The notes beneath the pieces are model-generated. The model saw only the letters and a list, made by a program, of their open reading frames with translations. It was not told the origin of the DNA and did no database searches. Below are positions 37,175 to 46,640 of a DNA stretch of 64,000 nt, one piece after another. Origin of the DNA: an uncultured Bacteroides sp. (GTDB lineage: Bacteria > Bacteroidota > Bacteroidia > Bacteroidales > Bacteroidaceae); contig CASFPE010000020.1 in assembly GCA_949296575.1 (NCBI GenBank), positions 29,881 through 93,880 of the forward strand, written 5' to 3'. A program made the translations under genes and the position numbers. Each line of letters begins with the position of its first letter. The first letter of the stretch is position 1.

Positions 37175-39487
37175 GTGGGAATTTTAAAGAAAATATGGCT
37201 CATTGTGCTGATGGCATGCAGTTTTTGCAGCATGCCATGCCAGGCGCAGAAAGTGGGGCTTGTGCTGAGCGGCGGAGGCGCAAGAGGGTTGACGCATATC
37301 GGCATCATCCGTGCGTTGGAGGAAAACAATATTCCCATTGATTACATTGCCGGGACATCCATGGGGGCCATTATCGGTTCTCTTTATGCGATGGGCTACA
37401 CACCGGACGAGATGGAAGCCCTTATCCGCTCCGAACAATTCAAACGATGGTACACGGGAGAAATCGAGGAAGAATACATTTATTATTTCAAGGAAAACCT
37501 CCCTACCCCTGAATTTGTCAATATCCGGCTCAATTTCAAGAACCTGAAAGAAAGCAAAAACCAGATATTGCCGACCAGCCTCGTCAATCCTGTGCAAATG
37601 AACTTTGCCTGCATGGAACTGTTTGCGCCCGGCACGGCTGCCTGCCGTGGCAATTTCGACCAATTGTTCGTGCCATTCCGGTGTGTGGCCTCTGATGTTT
37701 ACAACAAACGCCAGCTCATCATGCGCAATGGCGACCTTGGCGATGCCGTGCGCGCGTCCATGAGTTTCCCTTTAGTTTTCAAACCCATTGAGGTGGACAG
37801 CGCATTGGCTTATGACGGGGGCATTTACAATAACTTTCCCACCGATGTCATGCGCAAGGATTTCCACCCGGACATCATCATCGGAAGCATTGTCGCTTCC
37901 AATCCCAGCAAGCCGGATGAGAAAAACCTTTATTCGCAGCTGGAAAGCATGATCATGCAGAAAACCGACTATTCATTGCCCGATTCGTTGGGCATCTTGA
38001 TGACTTTCAAATACACAAACATCAACCTTCTGGATTTCGACCGGATAGACGACCTTACCCGGATAGGGTATGAACGCACCATCAGCATGATGGATTCCAT
38101 CAAAAGCCGCATACCGCGCAGGGTGGATGCCGAAAACATCCGCTTGCGGAGGATGGTCTTCAAAAGCCACATGCCTCCATTGTGCTTCCGTGACATCACG
38201 GTGGAAGGCGCGAATGAGCAGCAGCAGGAATACATCAAAAGGGAATTCCACAAAAACGACGAAGGAACCATCACGTTCGAGGAAGCCAAGAAAGCTTATT
38301 TCCGGCTTTTGTCCAACAGCATCATCACTGAAATCATCTCTCATGCCGTTTACCATCCGGAAAGCGACACGTACGATTTGAAATTGGATGTCAAAATGGG
38401 CGACAAGTTCTCTGTCCGCGTGGGAGGCGGAATTTCGTCCAGCACTTCCAATCAAATGTATTTCGGGGTTTCCTACCAGGACTTGAACTTCTATTCCGGC
38501 GAAATTACTTTCGACGGGCAAATCGGAAAGGTCTACAACAATCTGCAATTGGCCATGCGGATAGACCTTCCGACGCAGATTCCCACTTCATACAAGTTCA
38601 TCGGCTCCATATCCACTTTCGATTATTACAAGAAAGACAAATTGTTCTCATGGATGGACAAGCCTTCTTTCACGCAAAAAAAAGAACGGTTCGCCAAATT
38701 GAAAGCGTCTTTGCCATTCCTTTCAAACAAGAAAGCGGAATTCGGCTTCGGTGTGGCTCAAATGGAGGACCAATACCTGCAAGGAAGCGTGGTGGACTTC
38801 AATGACAGGGAGCGTTTCGACAAAAGCAGTTATTTCCTTTACGGTGGCTCCATCTTTTTTGGAGGCAGCACGCTCAATTCCCGCGAATATGCCACGGGCG
38901 GACTGTCGGAAGCGTTGGTTGCACAGATTTACAGCGGGAAAGAACGTTTCCATCCGGGCAAGGAAAGCGAAGGGGATGCCGGTTACCAGGAACGGCACAC
39001 ATGGCTCCAGATTTCCTACCAGCGGGAAGCTTACAAACGCTTGCGCCCCCACTTCGTGCTTGGAAGCCACATTGAGGCTTATTATTCTTCAAAGAACTTT
39101 TCTGAGAACTACACGGCCACCCTCTTGCAGGCCGGCGAGTTCACGCCGACAGTCCACAGCCGCTTGTCTTACAATGAGGCTTTCCGCGCCAACCAGTTCA
39201 TTGCTTTAGGGGTGAAGCCCATTTACGCCATCAATTCCATGTTCCATGTCCGTTCAGAGTTTTATGGGTTCCTCCCCATATTTCCTATCCGGCAGAACAG
39301 TTCGGGCAAAGCTTATTATGGCGGCCTTTTCTCGGAATTTGAATATATCGGCGAATTGTCGGTGGTATGCACTTTGCCTTTCGGCGCCATTACGGCCTAC
39401 GTCAACCATTACAGTTCGCCGGCCCGCGAATGGAACTTCGGCTTGACCATCGGGTGGCATTTGTTCAACGCGCGCTTCATTGAATGA
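37175..39487 (+). CDS. Patatin-like phospholipase fused to an Omp85-type barrel
   Basis: About 770 aa if started at GTG 37175, which gives the signal peptide [20 protein letters not shown]. The frame is open upstream but a TAACTTTG -7 box (37150-37157) argues against earlier starts; no good ATG precedes the signal. Residues about 25-330 are a patatin domain: oxyanion loop [13 protein letters not shown], nucleophile GTSMGAIIG and catalytic Asp in AYDGGIYNN. Residues about 340-430 look like a POTRA domain ([20 protein letters not shown]), and the rest is a beta barrel rich in YxF strands. The layout equals PlpD-type (type Vd) proteins that place a lipase at the cell surface. Whether the passenger is released is unknown. 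The last residues (NARFIE) lack a classic terminal Phe. Confidence 0.88.
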   Translation: MGILKKIWLIVLMACSFCSMPCQAQKVGLVLSGGGARGLTHIGIIRALEENNIPIDYIAGTSMGAIIGSLYAMGYTPDEMEALIRSEQFKRWYTGEIEEEYIYYFKENLPTPEFVNIRLNFKNLKESKNQILPTSLVNPVQMNFACMELFAPGTAACRGNFDQLFVPFRCVASDVYNKRQLIMRNGDLGDAVRASMSFPLVFKPIEVDSALAYDGGIYNNFPTDVMRKDFHPDIIIGSIVASNPSKPDEKNLYSQLESMIMQKTDYSLPDSLGILMTFKYTNINLLDFDRIDDLTRIGYERTISMMDSIKSRIPRRVDAENIRLRRMVFKSHMPPLCFRDITVEGANEQQQEYIKREFHKNDEGTITFEEAKKAYFRLLSNSIITEIISHAVYHPESDTYDLKLDVKMGDKFSVRVGGGISSSTSNQMYFGVSYQDLNFYSGEITFDGQIGKVYNNLQLAMRIDLPTQIPTSYKFIGSISTFDYYKKDKLFSWMDKPSFTQKKERFAKLKASLPFLSNKKAEFGFGVAQMEDQYLQGSVVDFNDRERFDKSSYFLYGGSIFFGGSTLNSREYATGGLSEALVAQIYSGKERFHPGKESEGDAGYQERHTWLQISYQREAYKRLRPHFVLGSHIEAYYSSKNFSENYTATLLQAGEFTPTVHSRLSYNEAFRANQFIALGVKPIYAINSMFHVRSEFYGFLPIFPIRQNSSGKAYYGGLFSEFEYIGELSVVCTLPFGAITAYVNHYSSPAREWNFGLTIGWHLFNARFIE

Positions 39488-39517
39488 AAATTGCCGCAAA
39501 AAAGTATGTGAAAACGC

Positions 39518-39547
39518 TTGTCGGTTCAAAAATAATGTGTACCTTTG
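39518..39547 (+). promoter_or_regulatory. Promoter of tRNA-Arg pair
   Basis: TTG (39518-39520), 19-nt spacer, TACCTTTG (39540-39547), 25 nt before the first tRNA. Confidence 0.65.
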
Positions 39548-39572
39548 CACCCGTTCTACGAAAGGGACATAA

Positions 39573-39646
39573 GGTCGCGTAGCTCAACTGAATAGAGCAT
39601 TTGACTACGGATCAAAAGGTTACAGGTTTGAATCCTGTCGCGATCA
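39573..39646 (+). tRNA. tRNA-Arg(ACG), copy 1
   Basis: Cloverleaf with acceptor GGTCGCG/CGCGATC (one G-U pair), D arm TAGCTCAACTGAATAGAGCA, anticodon stem TTTGA/TCAAA with loop CTACGGA (anticodon ACG, A34 expected to be edited to inosine), T arm ACAGG-TTTGAAT-CCTGT, and discriminator A. No CCA is encoded (CGA follows), so it must be added after transcription. Confidence 0.95.
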
Positions 39647-39659
39647 CGAAACAGGAATT

Positions 39660-39736
39660 GGCTCCTTAGCTCAACTGAATAGAGCATTTGACTACGGATC
39701 AAAAGGTTACAGGTTTGAATCCTGTAGGAGTCACCA
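39660..39736 (+). tRNA. tRNA-Arg(ACG), copy 2
   Basis: The body from the D arm to the T arm is identical to copy 1, but the acceptor stem is GGCTCCT/AGGAGTC and CCA is encoded (39734-39736). Anticodon ACG again. The copies are 13 nt apart and share a promoter and terminator. Confidence 0.95.
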
Positions 39737-39741
39737 CGAGA

Positions 39742-39780
39742 AAAGAGGCATCCTCTGTTGCGGGGGATGCCTCTTTCCGT
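39742..39780 (+). terminator. Terminator of tRNA-Arg operon
   Basis: AAAGAGGCATCC (39742-39753) pairs perfectly with GGATGCCTCTTT (39765-39776) around an 11-nt loop. Confidence 0.85.
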
Positions 39781-39886
39781 TGTCTGCCCGCGCGGATGGG
39801 GAATGCAAGGCGTCTCCCCGCCCTTTTGGGAATCTGCCAAGACGCGGGATGCATTGAAACCTGAAACCTGGAATCAGACCCCTGAA

Positions 39887-39990
39887 AACGTTGGAAGGTT
39901 TCATGCAAAACCTTCTAACGTTTGGGCAAAAACCTTGGAAGGATTTTCAAAAACCTTTGGGAGGATTCTTCAGCCTCCCAAAGGTCCTTT
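39887..39990. repeat. Dispersed imperfect inverted repeat, copy C, with hairpins
   Basis: AACGTTGGAAGGTTT (39887-39901) is nearly complementary to AAAACCTTCTAACGTT (39907-39922). It is followed by another CCTTGGAAGG block and a perfect 12-bp hairpin ACCTTTGGGAGG (39953-39964) with 39974-39985. The words CCTTCTAACGTTT and GGAAGGATTTTCAAAA resemble copies near 21.05 kb and 53.4 kb. It lies beyond the tRNA terminator and downstream of the minus-strand 97-aa gene; no gene is seen from 39781 to 40047. Confidence 0.55.
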
Positions 39991-40047
39991 GCGCGGCACA
40001 AAAAGAAAAATCCCTGCCAAGGCACGCCCGGCAGGGAGAAAACTATT

Positions 40048-40341
40048 TTAGGAAACAGCAGGTTCTTCGGCAGATTGTTCTTTGGGGTCGATGTTCAGTT
40101 CTTTCAAGATGCTCAAAGCCCGGTCCAATACAGTCGTGTCGTCCAGCATCACCAAACCGCCGTCCGGACCCGGCTCCAAATGTATTCCTACGCTTTTGCC
40201 CTCCTTGAAGTTGTATCCTCCAAAGAAATTGCGGACGGTGTCCACGCTCATGCCCAACTCGTCTGCTATCCTGTGCATGCTTCCCGAAGGTAATGAATCC
40301 TTGATTTTGCGGAGTTCATTGAATGTTATTGTCCTGTTCAT
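40048..40341 (-). CDS. Small helix-turn-helix-like DNA-binding protein
   Basis: A 97-aa protein whose first half (FNELRKIKDSLPSGSMHRIA, DELGMSVDTVRNFFGGYNF) fits a helix-turn-helix with the turn in ADELGMSVDTVRN. The second half carries an acidic helix (DTTVLDRALSILKELNIDP). I have the impression of close relatives annotated as DNA-binding proteins in Bacteroides, but cannot verify it. A TAAGTTTA box on the minus strand near 40390 suggests its own promoter. No neighbour indicates a target. Confidence 0.7.
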   Translation of the reverse strand: MNRTITFNELRKIKDSLPSGSMHRIADELGMSVDTVRNFFGGYNFKEGKSVGIHLEPGPDGGLVMLDDTTVLDRALSILKELNIDPKEQSAEEPAVS

Positions 40342-40490
40342 GATATAGTAATTTAATGGTTAATACTAACGTATCACATTCACGGTCTAAACTTAGGCAT
40401 TAAATCCGATAAAAACAACTTTTGGGCATAAAAAATCAATCAAACGGCAAAAGTTTTCTTCCGGCAGGATTTTCCGCCCCTAAAAGCACG

Positions 40491-41159
40491 TCAACGGAGG
40501 AAGGAACACAAGATGATGAACAAATACGTCAAGGCCAGCACAACCACAATCCAGCGGGTGTCTTTCCATGCATAAGCAGTTGGGGCCGCAGAAGCGGAAG
40601 AAAGCAGCTTTTTCCTGGCAAACAGGTAAAGGCGGTAAACGCACCACCCCGTCAACACGCCCAAAAGGATGCCGCAAAGGATGTCGCCGGGGAAATGGAG
40701 GCCCAAGTAAATCCGCGTGTAGCAATTCAGCAAGGCCCACAAAACCATCACTCCTGTGATGAGCTTTTGCCGGAACAGCAAGGCCAGGAACGTGACAACG
40801 CCGAACGAATTGGCGGCATGGCTGGAGAGGAAACCGTATTTGCCGCCGCGCCGTCCGTCCACAATATCCACAAACTGCATGATTTCAGGGTCGTGCGTGG
40901 GACGGAAACGATGGAAAAATGGCTTGAAGAAGCCGGATGAAATGCGGTCGGCCAGCAGCACCACCAACCCTACCATCACGCAAACCAAAAGGGCTTCCCG
41001 CCATGCATTGTTCCTAATTACCACGTACAGGATGGCAACCAACAGGGGAATCCACGTCAACGTGCTGGTGTGGATGGACATGAAGTTGTCCCAAAACACC
41101 GAGTCGCTGCCGTTCAAGGCCAGCAAGAGTTCTTTGTCCAAGCGGATGAGTTCTTCCAT
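40491..41159 (-). CDS. PAP2-family membrane phosphatase
   Basis: A 222-aa integral membrane protein of the type 2 phosphatidic acid phosphatase family. Start ATG 41159 (MEELIRLDKELLLALNGSDS). The three signature motifs are present: KPFFHRFRP, SSHAANSFG (in place of PSGH) and RIYLGLHFPGDILCG with the catalytic His. Likely substrates are undecaprenyl-PP, phosphatidic acid or phosphatidylglycerophosphate; sequence alone does not decide. It lies 13 nt after batE and is probably the last gene of the bat operon. Confidence 0.9.
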   Translation of the reverse strand: MEELIRLDKELLLALNGSDSVFWDNFMSIHTSTLTWIPLLVAILYVVIRNNAWREALLVCVMVGLVVLLADRISSGFFKPFFHRFRPTHDPEIMQFVDIVDGRRGGKYGFLSSHAANSFGVVTFLALLFRQKLITGVMVLWALLNCYTRIYLGLHFPGDILCGILLGVLTGWCVYRLYLFARKKLLSSASAAPTAYAWKDTRWIVVVLALTYLFIILCSFLR

Positions 41160-41172
41160 ATTGCAAAAATTA

Positions 41173-42012
41173 TCAGATGATTTCAATGGACGATGAAGGA
41201 ATCCAGCCCACATTCCCGTCCTCCAGCATCACTTCTTTCCAGCCTTTCATGGAGTTGTCCTTGATGAACACCTTGTGGCCTTCGTGGAGGATGAACAAAT
41301 CCGTCCCTCCTTCCGTCGGCGTGCTTTTGGCCGTGATGCTGGGTGCCACGACAATCGCGCTGCTTCGGTTCACCAACGCGTCTTTTTGTTTGAAGGCAAA
41401 CACATTGGACACAATGGTCGCAGCCAAAAACAAAAGTGCCGCTGAGAAACCGGCCTTTTTCAGCAACATGCGTTTCCCGAACAAGAAGAGAACCAACGAA
41501 ACGAGGAACAGCACGAATGCTGCCACCGCGAACTTTCCCCACGTGTCGGCACTGGCAAGGTTGCGCACGGCCTTCACCCACGTCACCAGGAACACTTCGC
41601 TCATGGGAGTCACCTTGTCCACCGTCTTGCTTCGCGCCATTTCCAGGTTGAAACGGATGTCTTCGTCGCCCGGTTTCAGGAGCAACGCCCGTTCATAGTT
41701 CAAGATGGCTTTGGCAATGTTCTCCGTCTTGTAATAGCTGTTTCCCAAATTATAGTAAACTTCCGCCGCTTCTCCTTTTTCTTGCAGCAAGTCTTCGTAA
41801 TAACGGACGGCCGTCACGAAATCATTGTTCATGTAGGCGCTGTCGGCCATTCCTTTGGTCACGTGAAGGTCTTCCGCAGAAGCAATCACGGGCTGTGCGG
41901 CAGGCGTTCCGCTTGGTGCGTCCAAAGAATCGGTTTGGGCCTGCGCCATTGGGCAGCAAGCCATTGCCGCCATCATCCAGAAGATTATCCTTTTCATTGC
42001 TAACGGTCTCAT
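41173..42012 (-). CDS. batE: BatE: TPR and SH3-domain membrane protein
   Basis: A 279-aa protein, start ATG 42012 two bases after the batD stop (a second ATG at 41997 also fits). Signal/anchor segment IIFWMMAAMACCPMAQAQ, then TPR units (AAEVYYNLGNSYYKTENIA, AILNYERALLLKPGDEDI), two membrane helices (about residues 150-205), and a C-terminal bacterial SH3 domain (FILHEGHKVFIKDNSMKGWK, EDGNVGWIPSSSIEII). This is the BatE arrangement in Bacteroidetes Bat operons. The longer frame up to 42252 overlaps batD and is not coding. Confidence 0.88.
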   Translation of the reverse strand: MRPLAMKRIIFWMMAAMACCPMAQAQTDSLDAPSGTPAAQPVIASAEDLHVTKGMADSAYMNNDFVTAVRYYEDLLQEKGEAAEVYYNLGNSYYKTENIAKAILNYERALLLKPGDEDIRFNLEMARSKTVDKVTPMSEVFLVTWVKAVRNLASADTWGKFAVAAFVLFLVSLVLFLFGKRMLLKKAGFSAALLFLAATIVSNVFAFKQKDALVNRSSAIVVAPSITAKSTPTEGGTDLFILHEGHKVFIKDNSMKGWKEVMLEDGNVGWIPSSSIEII

Positions 42013-42014
42013 TG

Positions 42015-43856
42015 TTAATGCTTGATTGTATTTTCCATTTTGCTGATCACATTCACTGCCAACGTGTAAACATTGTCCATCGCCGCGCTTTCGTCTCCCG
42101 GCGCATAGCGGGCAAATTCGCATTGGTCGAGCGTGTCGATGAACTCTTTGGTCAGTTCCTCGTCCACGCCGTGCTGCGACAATTCGTGCGCGATGTTGCC
42201 TTTCGACAGTTGGGATACCGGGATGTTCAGCTTGTCGCTGATGTATCCCCACAAAGCTTTCAGCACTTCATCGTAAAACTCCCCTTTCTGGTTGGCGGCA
42301 AGCAGACGGGCAGCTTGCTTCATGCGCTTGGCAGCCACCTTGTTGGCTTTCTTGGTCCTCACTTTCGCCATGTTGGCATTCTCTTTCACCTGCTTGCGGT
42401 AAATGACGGCAAAGGCAATGAACAGGCAAAGCGGCACCAAGTACCATAAATAATAGGCTAACGAGCCCGCGAAGAAGCGGCCTTTCGGGGCAAACGCCAC
42501 GTCGCCCGTCTTGATGAAGCGGATGTCCTTGCCGATGACTTTCAAGTCTTCCTTGTTTGTGAAGTCGGCCACCACTTGTTCCGCGCTGCCTTCGCCTTTC
42601 GCCACATTCACGGTGTAAGCCTCTGTCGTCAACGTTTTGTAAGCGTTCGACTTCAGGTCGAAGTAAGAAAATTCCACGGGAGGTATCGTGAAGGTGCCGG
42701 CATGGCGCGGAATGGCCAGGTATTCGATGACTTTGTTCCCCGAAAGACCGTTTGAAGTCAGCTTCTGCTTGTTGTCCACCTTGGGGTCATATATCTCAAA
42801 GTCCTTCGGGAAACCCACTTCCGGCGTGCCAATCAGCTTCATGTTTCCCACGCCGGAAATGACGAGTTTCACGGTCAATGCATCGTTTGTCTTCAACTCC
42901 GTGGCATTGATGGACGAACTGATGGAGAAGTCGCCCACTGCCCCGCTGAACGAAGCCGGCCTGTTGCCGGGGAGCGGCTTCACATCGATGGTGATTTTCG
43001 GCGAGGAAATCTTCTTCTTCATCTCCACATAATTCGTCCCCCCGTTGAAAAATGCGTCAAATGGGTCCACCGATTGGATGGCCTTTGCAATGGTCGCCTC
43101 GAACTCGCAGGCAGGGATTTCTAATTTTCCGGCCTGCTGCGGGAACAACACATGCTGCGTCCACACCAAGGTTTTGTAGTTTCTTCCCTTGTAATGCTCC
43201 AACTGGAATGACTTGGTGGACGGAAGTTCCACTTCCTGCGAATGGAAACCTTTGAAGTCCGGCGACTTCAGTGCGCCGAAGTTCGTGAGGTTCAGCACAG
43301 TGTAAATCTTGTAGGTCAGCAGGAAGGCTTCTTGCTCGTAAACGGAAGTCTTGCTCACTGTGGCAAGGATGAACAAATCGTCTGCCGAAATGGAGGACGA
43401 TCCCGATGAAGAAGTGCCGCCTCTCCTGCCGTTGCCGGATGTCTTGTCCGGCGGAAGCACCTTTATGGTCAAAGCGTTGGACGTTACATTCTTGCCTTTG
43501 GCCGTGATGTTTGCCCCGGCAATGCGGTAATCCCCTTCTTTTCCCGCCTCCAATATATAAGTGTAGGTAATGGATTGGGTAGAAGTGATTTTCCCGTTGA
43601 TGATGTTCGTGCTGCTCTGCCTTGAACTGCTCGGTCCCATCAGCACATTGAACCCTTCCATGGAAGGTGCGCGGAAATTTTTCACGTCATGCGTGTTCAC
43701 GGTATAGGTGAGCCTGAACTGTTCGCCGCTCACCACGGCATCCGGCGCATCAGCCTTGAAGGTCACATCGTCTGCATAAGCGGCCATTGCCGCCATGAAG
43801 ACTGCCCATAGCAGGAACAGCCTTCTCATTCCTTTGTATCGTTTTATGTTGCTCAT
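42015..43856 (-). CDS. batD: BatD: large periplasmic-domain membrane protein
   Basis: A 613-aa protein with a signal peptide (LFLLWAVFMAAMAAYA, residues about 12-28). Several Ig-like/BatD beta domains follow (VVSGEQFRLTYTVNTHDVKN, EQEAFLLTYKIYTVLNLTNF), then one C-terminal membrane helix (about residue 450-470, YYLWYLVPLCLFIAFAVI) and a cytoplasmic helical tail (LWGYISDKLNIPVSQLSKGN). Domain order matches BatD. Bat proteins are linked to oxygen tolerance and envelope stress in Bacteroides fragilis, though the mechanism is unclear. Confidence 0.92.
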   Translation of the reverse strand: MSNIKRYKGMRRLFLLWAVFMAAMAAYADDVTFKADAPDAVVSGEQFRLTYTVNTHDVKNFRAPSMEGFNVLMGPSSSRQSSTNIINGKITSTQSITYTYILEAGKEGDYRIAGANITAKGKNVTSNALTIKVLPPDKTSGNGRRGGTSSSGSSSISADDLFILATVSKTSVYEQEAFLLTYKIYTVLNLTNFGALKSPDFKGFHSQEVELPSTKSFQLEHYKGRNYKTLVWTQHVLFPQQAGKLEIPACEFEATIAKAIQSVDPFDAFFNGGTNYVEMKKKISSPKITIDVKPLPGNRPASFSGAVGDFSISSSINATELKTNDALTVKLVISGVGNMKLIGTPEVGFPKDFEIYDPKVDNKQKLTSNGLSGNKVIEYLAIPRHAGTFTIPPVEFSYFDLKSNAYKTLTTEAYTVNVAKGEGSAEQVVADFTNKEDLKVIGKDIRFIKTGDVAFAPKGRFFAGSLAYYLWYLVPLCLFIAFAVIYRKQVKENANMAKVRTKKANKVAAKRMKQAARLLAANQKGEFYDEVLKALWGYISDKLNIPVSQLSKGNIAHELSQHGVDEELTKEFIDTLDQCEFARYAPGDESAAMDNVYTLAVNVISKMENTIKH

Positions 43857-43865
43857 ATTCTTTTA

Positions 43866-44582
43866 TTACCAGTCTTTGTCTAATTTGCGTCCTTGGATGC
43901 GTTGCTGTTTCTTCACTTTTTCCTGTGTTTCCCGCTCATCCTGCATGGCAGCGTTCAGCAATTGTTCCGCGTTTTCTTTCGACATCTCGTTTTCTTCCTG
44001 TTGTGGTTGCTGCGGTTGTTGTTGCTGTTGGTCTTGCTGCTCTTCCTGTTGTTGCTGTTCTTGTTCCTGCTGTTGCTGCTCCTGTTCCTTTTCCTGCTGT
44101 TGTTGTTCCTGGTTGTCTTGGTTTTGCTGTTGCTGGTCTTTCAGCATCTTCTGCGCAAGCGCCAGGTTGTAGCGCGTCTCGTCATCTTTCGGGTTGTTCC
44201 TCAATGCCTGCTTGTAGGCTTCAATGCATTGCGGGTATTGTTTCCCGGCTTGCAGCAACACGCCCATGTTGTGGTAAATCTCGGACAATTTCATTTTGTC
44301 TTTCTCTATCCTTGCGGCAGCTTGGTATTGCTCCATCGCGTCCTGGAACTTTTGCTGCTGCGACAGCGAGTTGCCCAGATTATAGATGGCTTCTGTGGAT
44401 TTCGGGTTCATCTCCAATGCTTTCCGATAATCCACCTCTGCCTTTATAAACAAACTGTCTTTGTACAGCTTATTGCCGCTGCGCAAATAGGAACGTTCGT
44501 TCTTTTGCGCGAAAAGAGCCAACGGCAACAGGAGCATTGCCCCTATGATTCCATATTTAAAACAATTGCGTTTCACCATCAT
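43866..44582 (-). CDS. batC: BatC: TPR protein with Gln-rich tail
   Basis: A 238-aa protein from ATG 44582. An N-terminal anchor (YGIIGAMLLLPLALFAQ) is followed by TPR repeats (VDYRKALEMNPKSTEAIYNL, EAYKQALRNNPKDDETRYNL) and then a low-complexity stretch of about 55 residues made mostly of Gln and Glu, which is what generates the long Leu-rich shadow frame on the other strand. The Gln/Glu tail is typical of BatC. It starts immediately after batB. Confidence 0.88.
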   Translation of the reverse strand: MMVKRNCFKYGIIGAMLLLPLALFAQKNERSYLRSGNKLYKDSLFIKAEVDYRKALEMNPKSTEAIYNLGNSLSQQQKFQDAMEQYQAAARIEKDKMKLSEIYHNMGVLLQAGKQYPQCIEAYKQALRNNPKDDETRYNLALAQKMLKDQQQQNQDNQEQQQQEKEQEQQQQEQEQQQQEEQQDQQQQQPQQPQQEENEMSKENAEQLLNAAMQDERETQEKVKKQQRIQGRKLDKDW

Positions 44583-44588
44583 ATTCAA

Positions 44589-45608
44589 TCAACGGAATAG
44601 TCTGACATTTTTAAACAACGGGTTCTTCCCTTCCATGATGAGCAGTTCCGCGAACAATAGGATGAGAGCAATCCATGCAATGACTTGGAACTGTTCGTTG
44701 TATTCACTGTACACCTTGCTTTCCACATCTGCTTTCGACATTTTGTTTACTTCGCTGTTCAAAGCCCTTTGCGCGGAATTGCTGTTGTCCACACGGATGT
44801 ACATTCCATTCCCTGCTTGGGCTATCTCTTGGCACATCTGTTCATTCAGCCGGGTTACAATCACATTCCCGTCCCTGTCTTTGCGGTAGTTGTTGCTTCC
44901 TTCCACAGGGATGGGCGCGCCATCCGGCGAACCGATTCCCAACATGAATACGCGGATGCCTTTCTTCGCGGCTTCTTGCGCGGCTTCAAGCGCGCCGGCT
45001 TCATGGTTTTCACCATCTGTGATGACCACGATAGCACGCCCTACTCCTTCCTGCGGCGTAAAACTGCGCATGGCCACGTCCAATGCTTTCCCGATTGCCG
45101 TTCCTTGTATGCTTATCAACGAAGGGTCGATGGAATTCAAGAACATCTTGGCAGACACATAATCGCTCGTGATGGGCAATTGCGTGAATGCATCGCCGGC
45201 AAACACGATAAGCCCCACTTTGTCGTTTTCAAACTCGTCCACCAAGCGTGAAATCAATGTCTTTGCTTTTTCCAGACGACTGGGAGCCACATCCTGCGCC
45301 AACATGGAGTTGGAGATGTCCAAAGCAATGACCACTTCCACGCCCTTGCGCTTCACCATCTCTAATTTTGAGCCGAATTGCGGGCGGGCTAGCAAGAATG
45401 CCATGATGCCTAAAGCAAACAATGCCAGCCAAAACTTCACATGACGGCGGTATTTGGAAACGCCCGGCATCAGGTGAGCCAACAGTTGCGGGTCGCCGTA
45501 TTTCAGGATATTCCGTTTCCGCCTGTAATTGGAATAAGCATACAACACTGCCAGCAAGGGCAACACAAGCAACAAATACAAATATATAGGGTCTGCGAAT
45601 CGAAACAT
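44589..45608 (-). CDS. batB: BatB: membrane-anchored von Willebrand A protein
   Basis: A 339-aa protein with two N-terminal membrane segments (YLYLLLVLPLLAVLYAY; LALFALGIMAFLLA), a VWA domain with intact MIDAS (DISNSMLAQD; later VVITDGENHEAG), and a C-terminal membrane helix (VIAWIALILLFAELLIM). It is a paralogue of batA next door. ATG 45608 (MFRFADPIYL) is preferred to an upstream TTG. Confidence 0.92.
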   Translation of the reverse strand: MFRFADPIYLYLLLVLPLLAVLYAYSNYRRKRNILKYGDPQLLAHLMPGVSKYRRHVKFWLALFALGIMAFLLARPQFGSKLEMVKRKGVEVVIALDISNSMLAQDVAPSRLEKAKTLISRLVDEFENDKVGLIVFAGDAFTQLPITSDYVSAKMFLNSIDPSLISIQGTAIGKALDVAMRSFTPQEGVGRAIVVITDGENHEAGALEAAQEAAKKGIRVFMLGIGSPDGAPIPVEGSNNYRKDRDGNVIVTRLNEQMCQEIAQAGNGMYIRVDNSNSAQRALNSEVNKMSKADVESKVYSEYNEQFQVIAWIALILLFAELLIMEGKNPLFKNVRLFR

Positions 45609-45621
45609 AATCAAAAAGCGT

Positions 45622-46620
45622 TTAAGGTATTTTTTTCAAGACTGTGTGGCGCAGCAACAATTCTGCCAGCACGCACAAGAAAGCAATCAGGGCAAACAAC
45701 TGGTATTCTTCCTCGCGTTTGCTGAATTCTTTCACATTCAGTTTCGTTTTTTCCAGTTTGTCTATTTCCTGATAAATTTCTTCCAGCTTTGAATTGCTGG
45801 TCGCCCGGAAATAATTGCCGTCCGTGATGCCGGAAATCTGCGTCAATGTGGATTCATCAATCTCTACCGGCACATTCACATATTGGATTCCCATCGGAGT
45901 ATGCACCGGATAAGGCGCATTCCCGTTCGTGCCTACCCCGATTGTGTAGACACGGATGCCGAAACTTTTCGCAATCTCGGCCGCCGTCAGCGGGGATATG
46001 TCGCCACGGTTGTTGGAACCGTCTGTCAAAAGGATGATGACTTTCGATTTGGCCTTGCTGTCTTTCAAGCGGGTTATCGCATTGGCCAGCCCCATTCCGA
46101 TAGCCGTCCCGTCTTCTATCAACCCTTGCATGGCCATGTCGCCTGTGATTCCTTGGAACAAGTTCAGCAATACCGCATGGTCCACTGTCAATGGACATTG
46201 CGTGAAACTTTCCCCTGCAAATATCGTCAGGCCGATATTGTCGTTCGGACGCCCGTTGATGAATTTGGCGGCCACTTCTTTAGCCGCCTCCAAACGGTTC
46301 GGCTGAAGGTCCTCGGCCAACATGCTGGTGGACACGTCCATTGCCAGCATGATGTCGATGCCTTCTATCTCTGAGTTCTGCCATCTGTCGGTGGTTTGGG
46401 GGCGTGCCAATATAACAATCAGCATCGACAACGCCACCATCCGCAACACAAAAGGCAAATGCTGCAAATAGTTCCGGATGCTTTTCGGCGCATACATGTA
46501 TGCCCTTGTGTCGGACACCTGCAACGAAGGCTCGCTTTTGCTGCGTTTCAGCACATACCATATGATGCAAGGCATGAGCAACAATAGCAAAAACAAATAT
46601 TCTTTATCGGCAAATATCAT
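45622..46620 (-). CDS. batA: BatA: membrane-anchored von Willebrand A protein
   Basis: A 332-aa protein with the same layout as BatB: N-terminal helices (YLFLLLLLMPCIIWYVL; FVLRMVALSMLIVILA), VWA domain with MIDAS residues in MLAMDVSTSMLAED and IILLTDGSNNRGD, and a C-terminal helix (LFALIAFLCVLAELLL). Start ATG 46620 (MIFADKEYL); ATG 46629 is 3 codons earlier in frame. Spacing to batB is 13 nt. Confidence 0.92.
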   Translation of the reverse strand: MIFADKEYLFLLLLLMPCIIWYVLKRSKSEPSLQVSDTRAYMYAPKSIRNYLQHLPFVLRMVALSMLIVILARPQTTDRWQNSEIEGIDIMLAMDVSTSMLAEDLQPNRLEAAKEVAAKFINGRPNDNIGLTIFAGESFTQCPLTVDHAVLLNLFQGITGDMAMQGLIEDGTAIGMGLANAITRLKDSKAKSKVIILLTDGSNNRGDISPLTAAEIAKSFGIRVYTIGVGTNGNAPYPVHTPMGIQYVNVPVEIDESTLTQISGITDGNYFRATSNSKLEEIYQEIDKLEKTKLNVKEFSKREEEYQLFALIAFLCVLAELLLRHTVLKKIP

Positions 46621-46640
46621 ATTGCGCATCAATTATCACG

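Noticed and set aside
39556..39840. 94-codon minus-strand frame with repeated peptide
   Set aside because: It is the antisense of the two tRNA-Arg genes; the repeat in the peptide is the shared tRNA body.
43893..44600. 235-codon Leu-rich plus-strand frame resembling a membrane protein
   Set aside because: It is the complement of the Gln-rich tail of batC.
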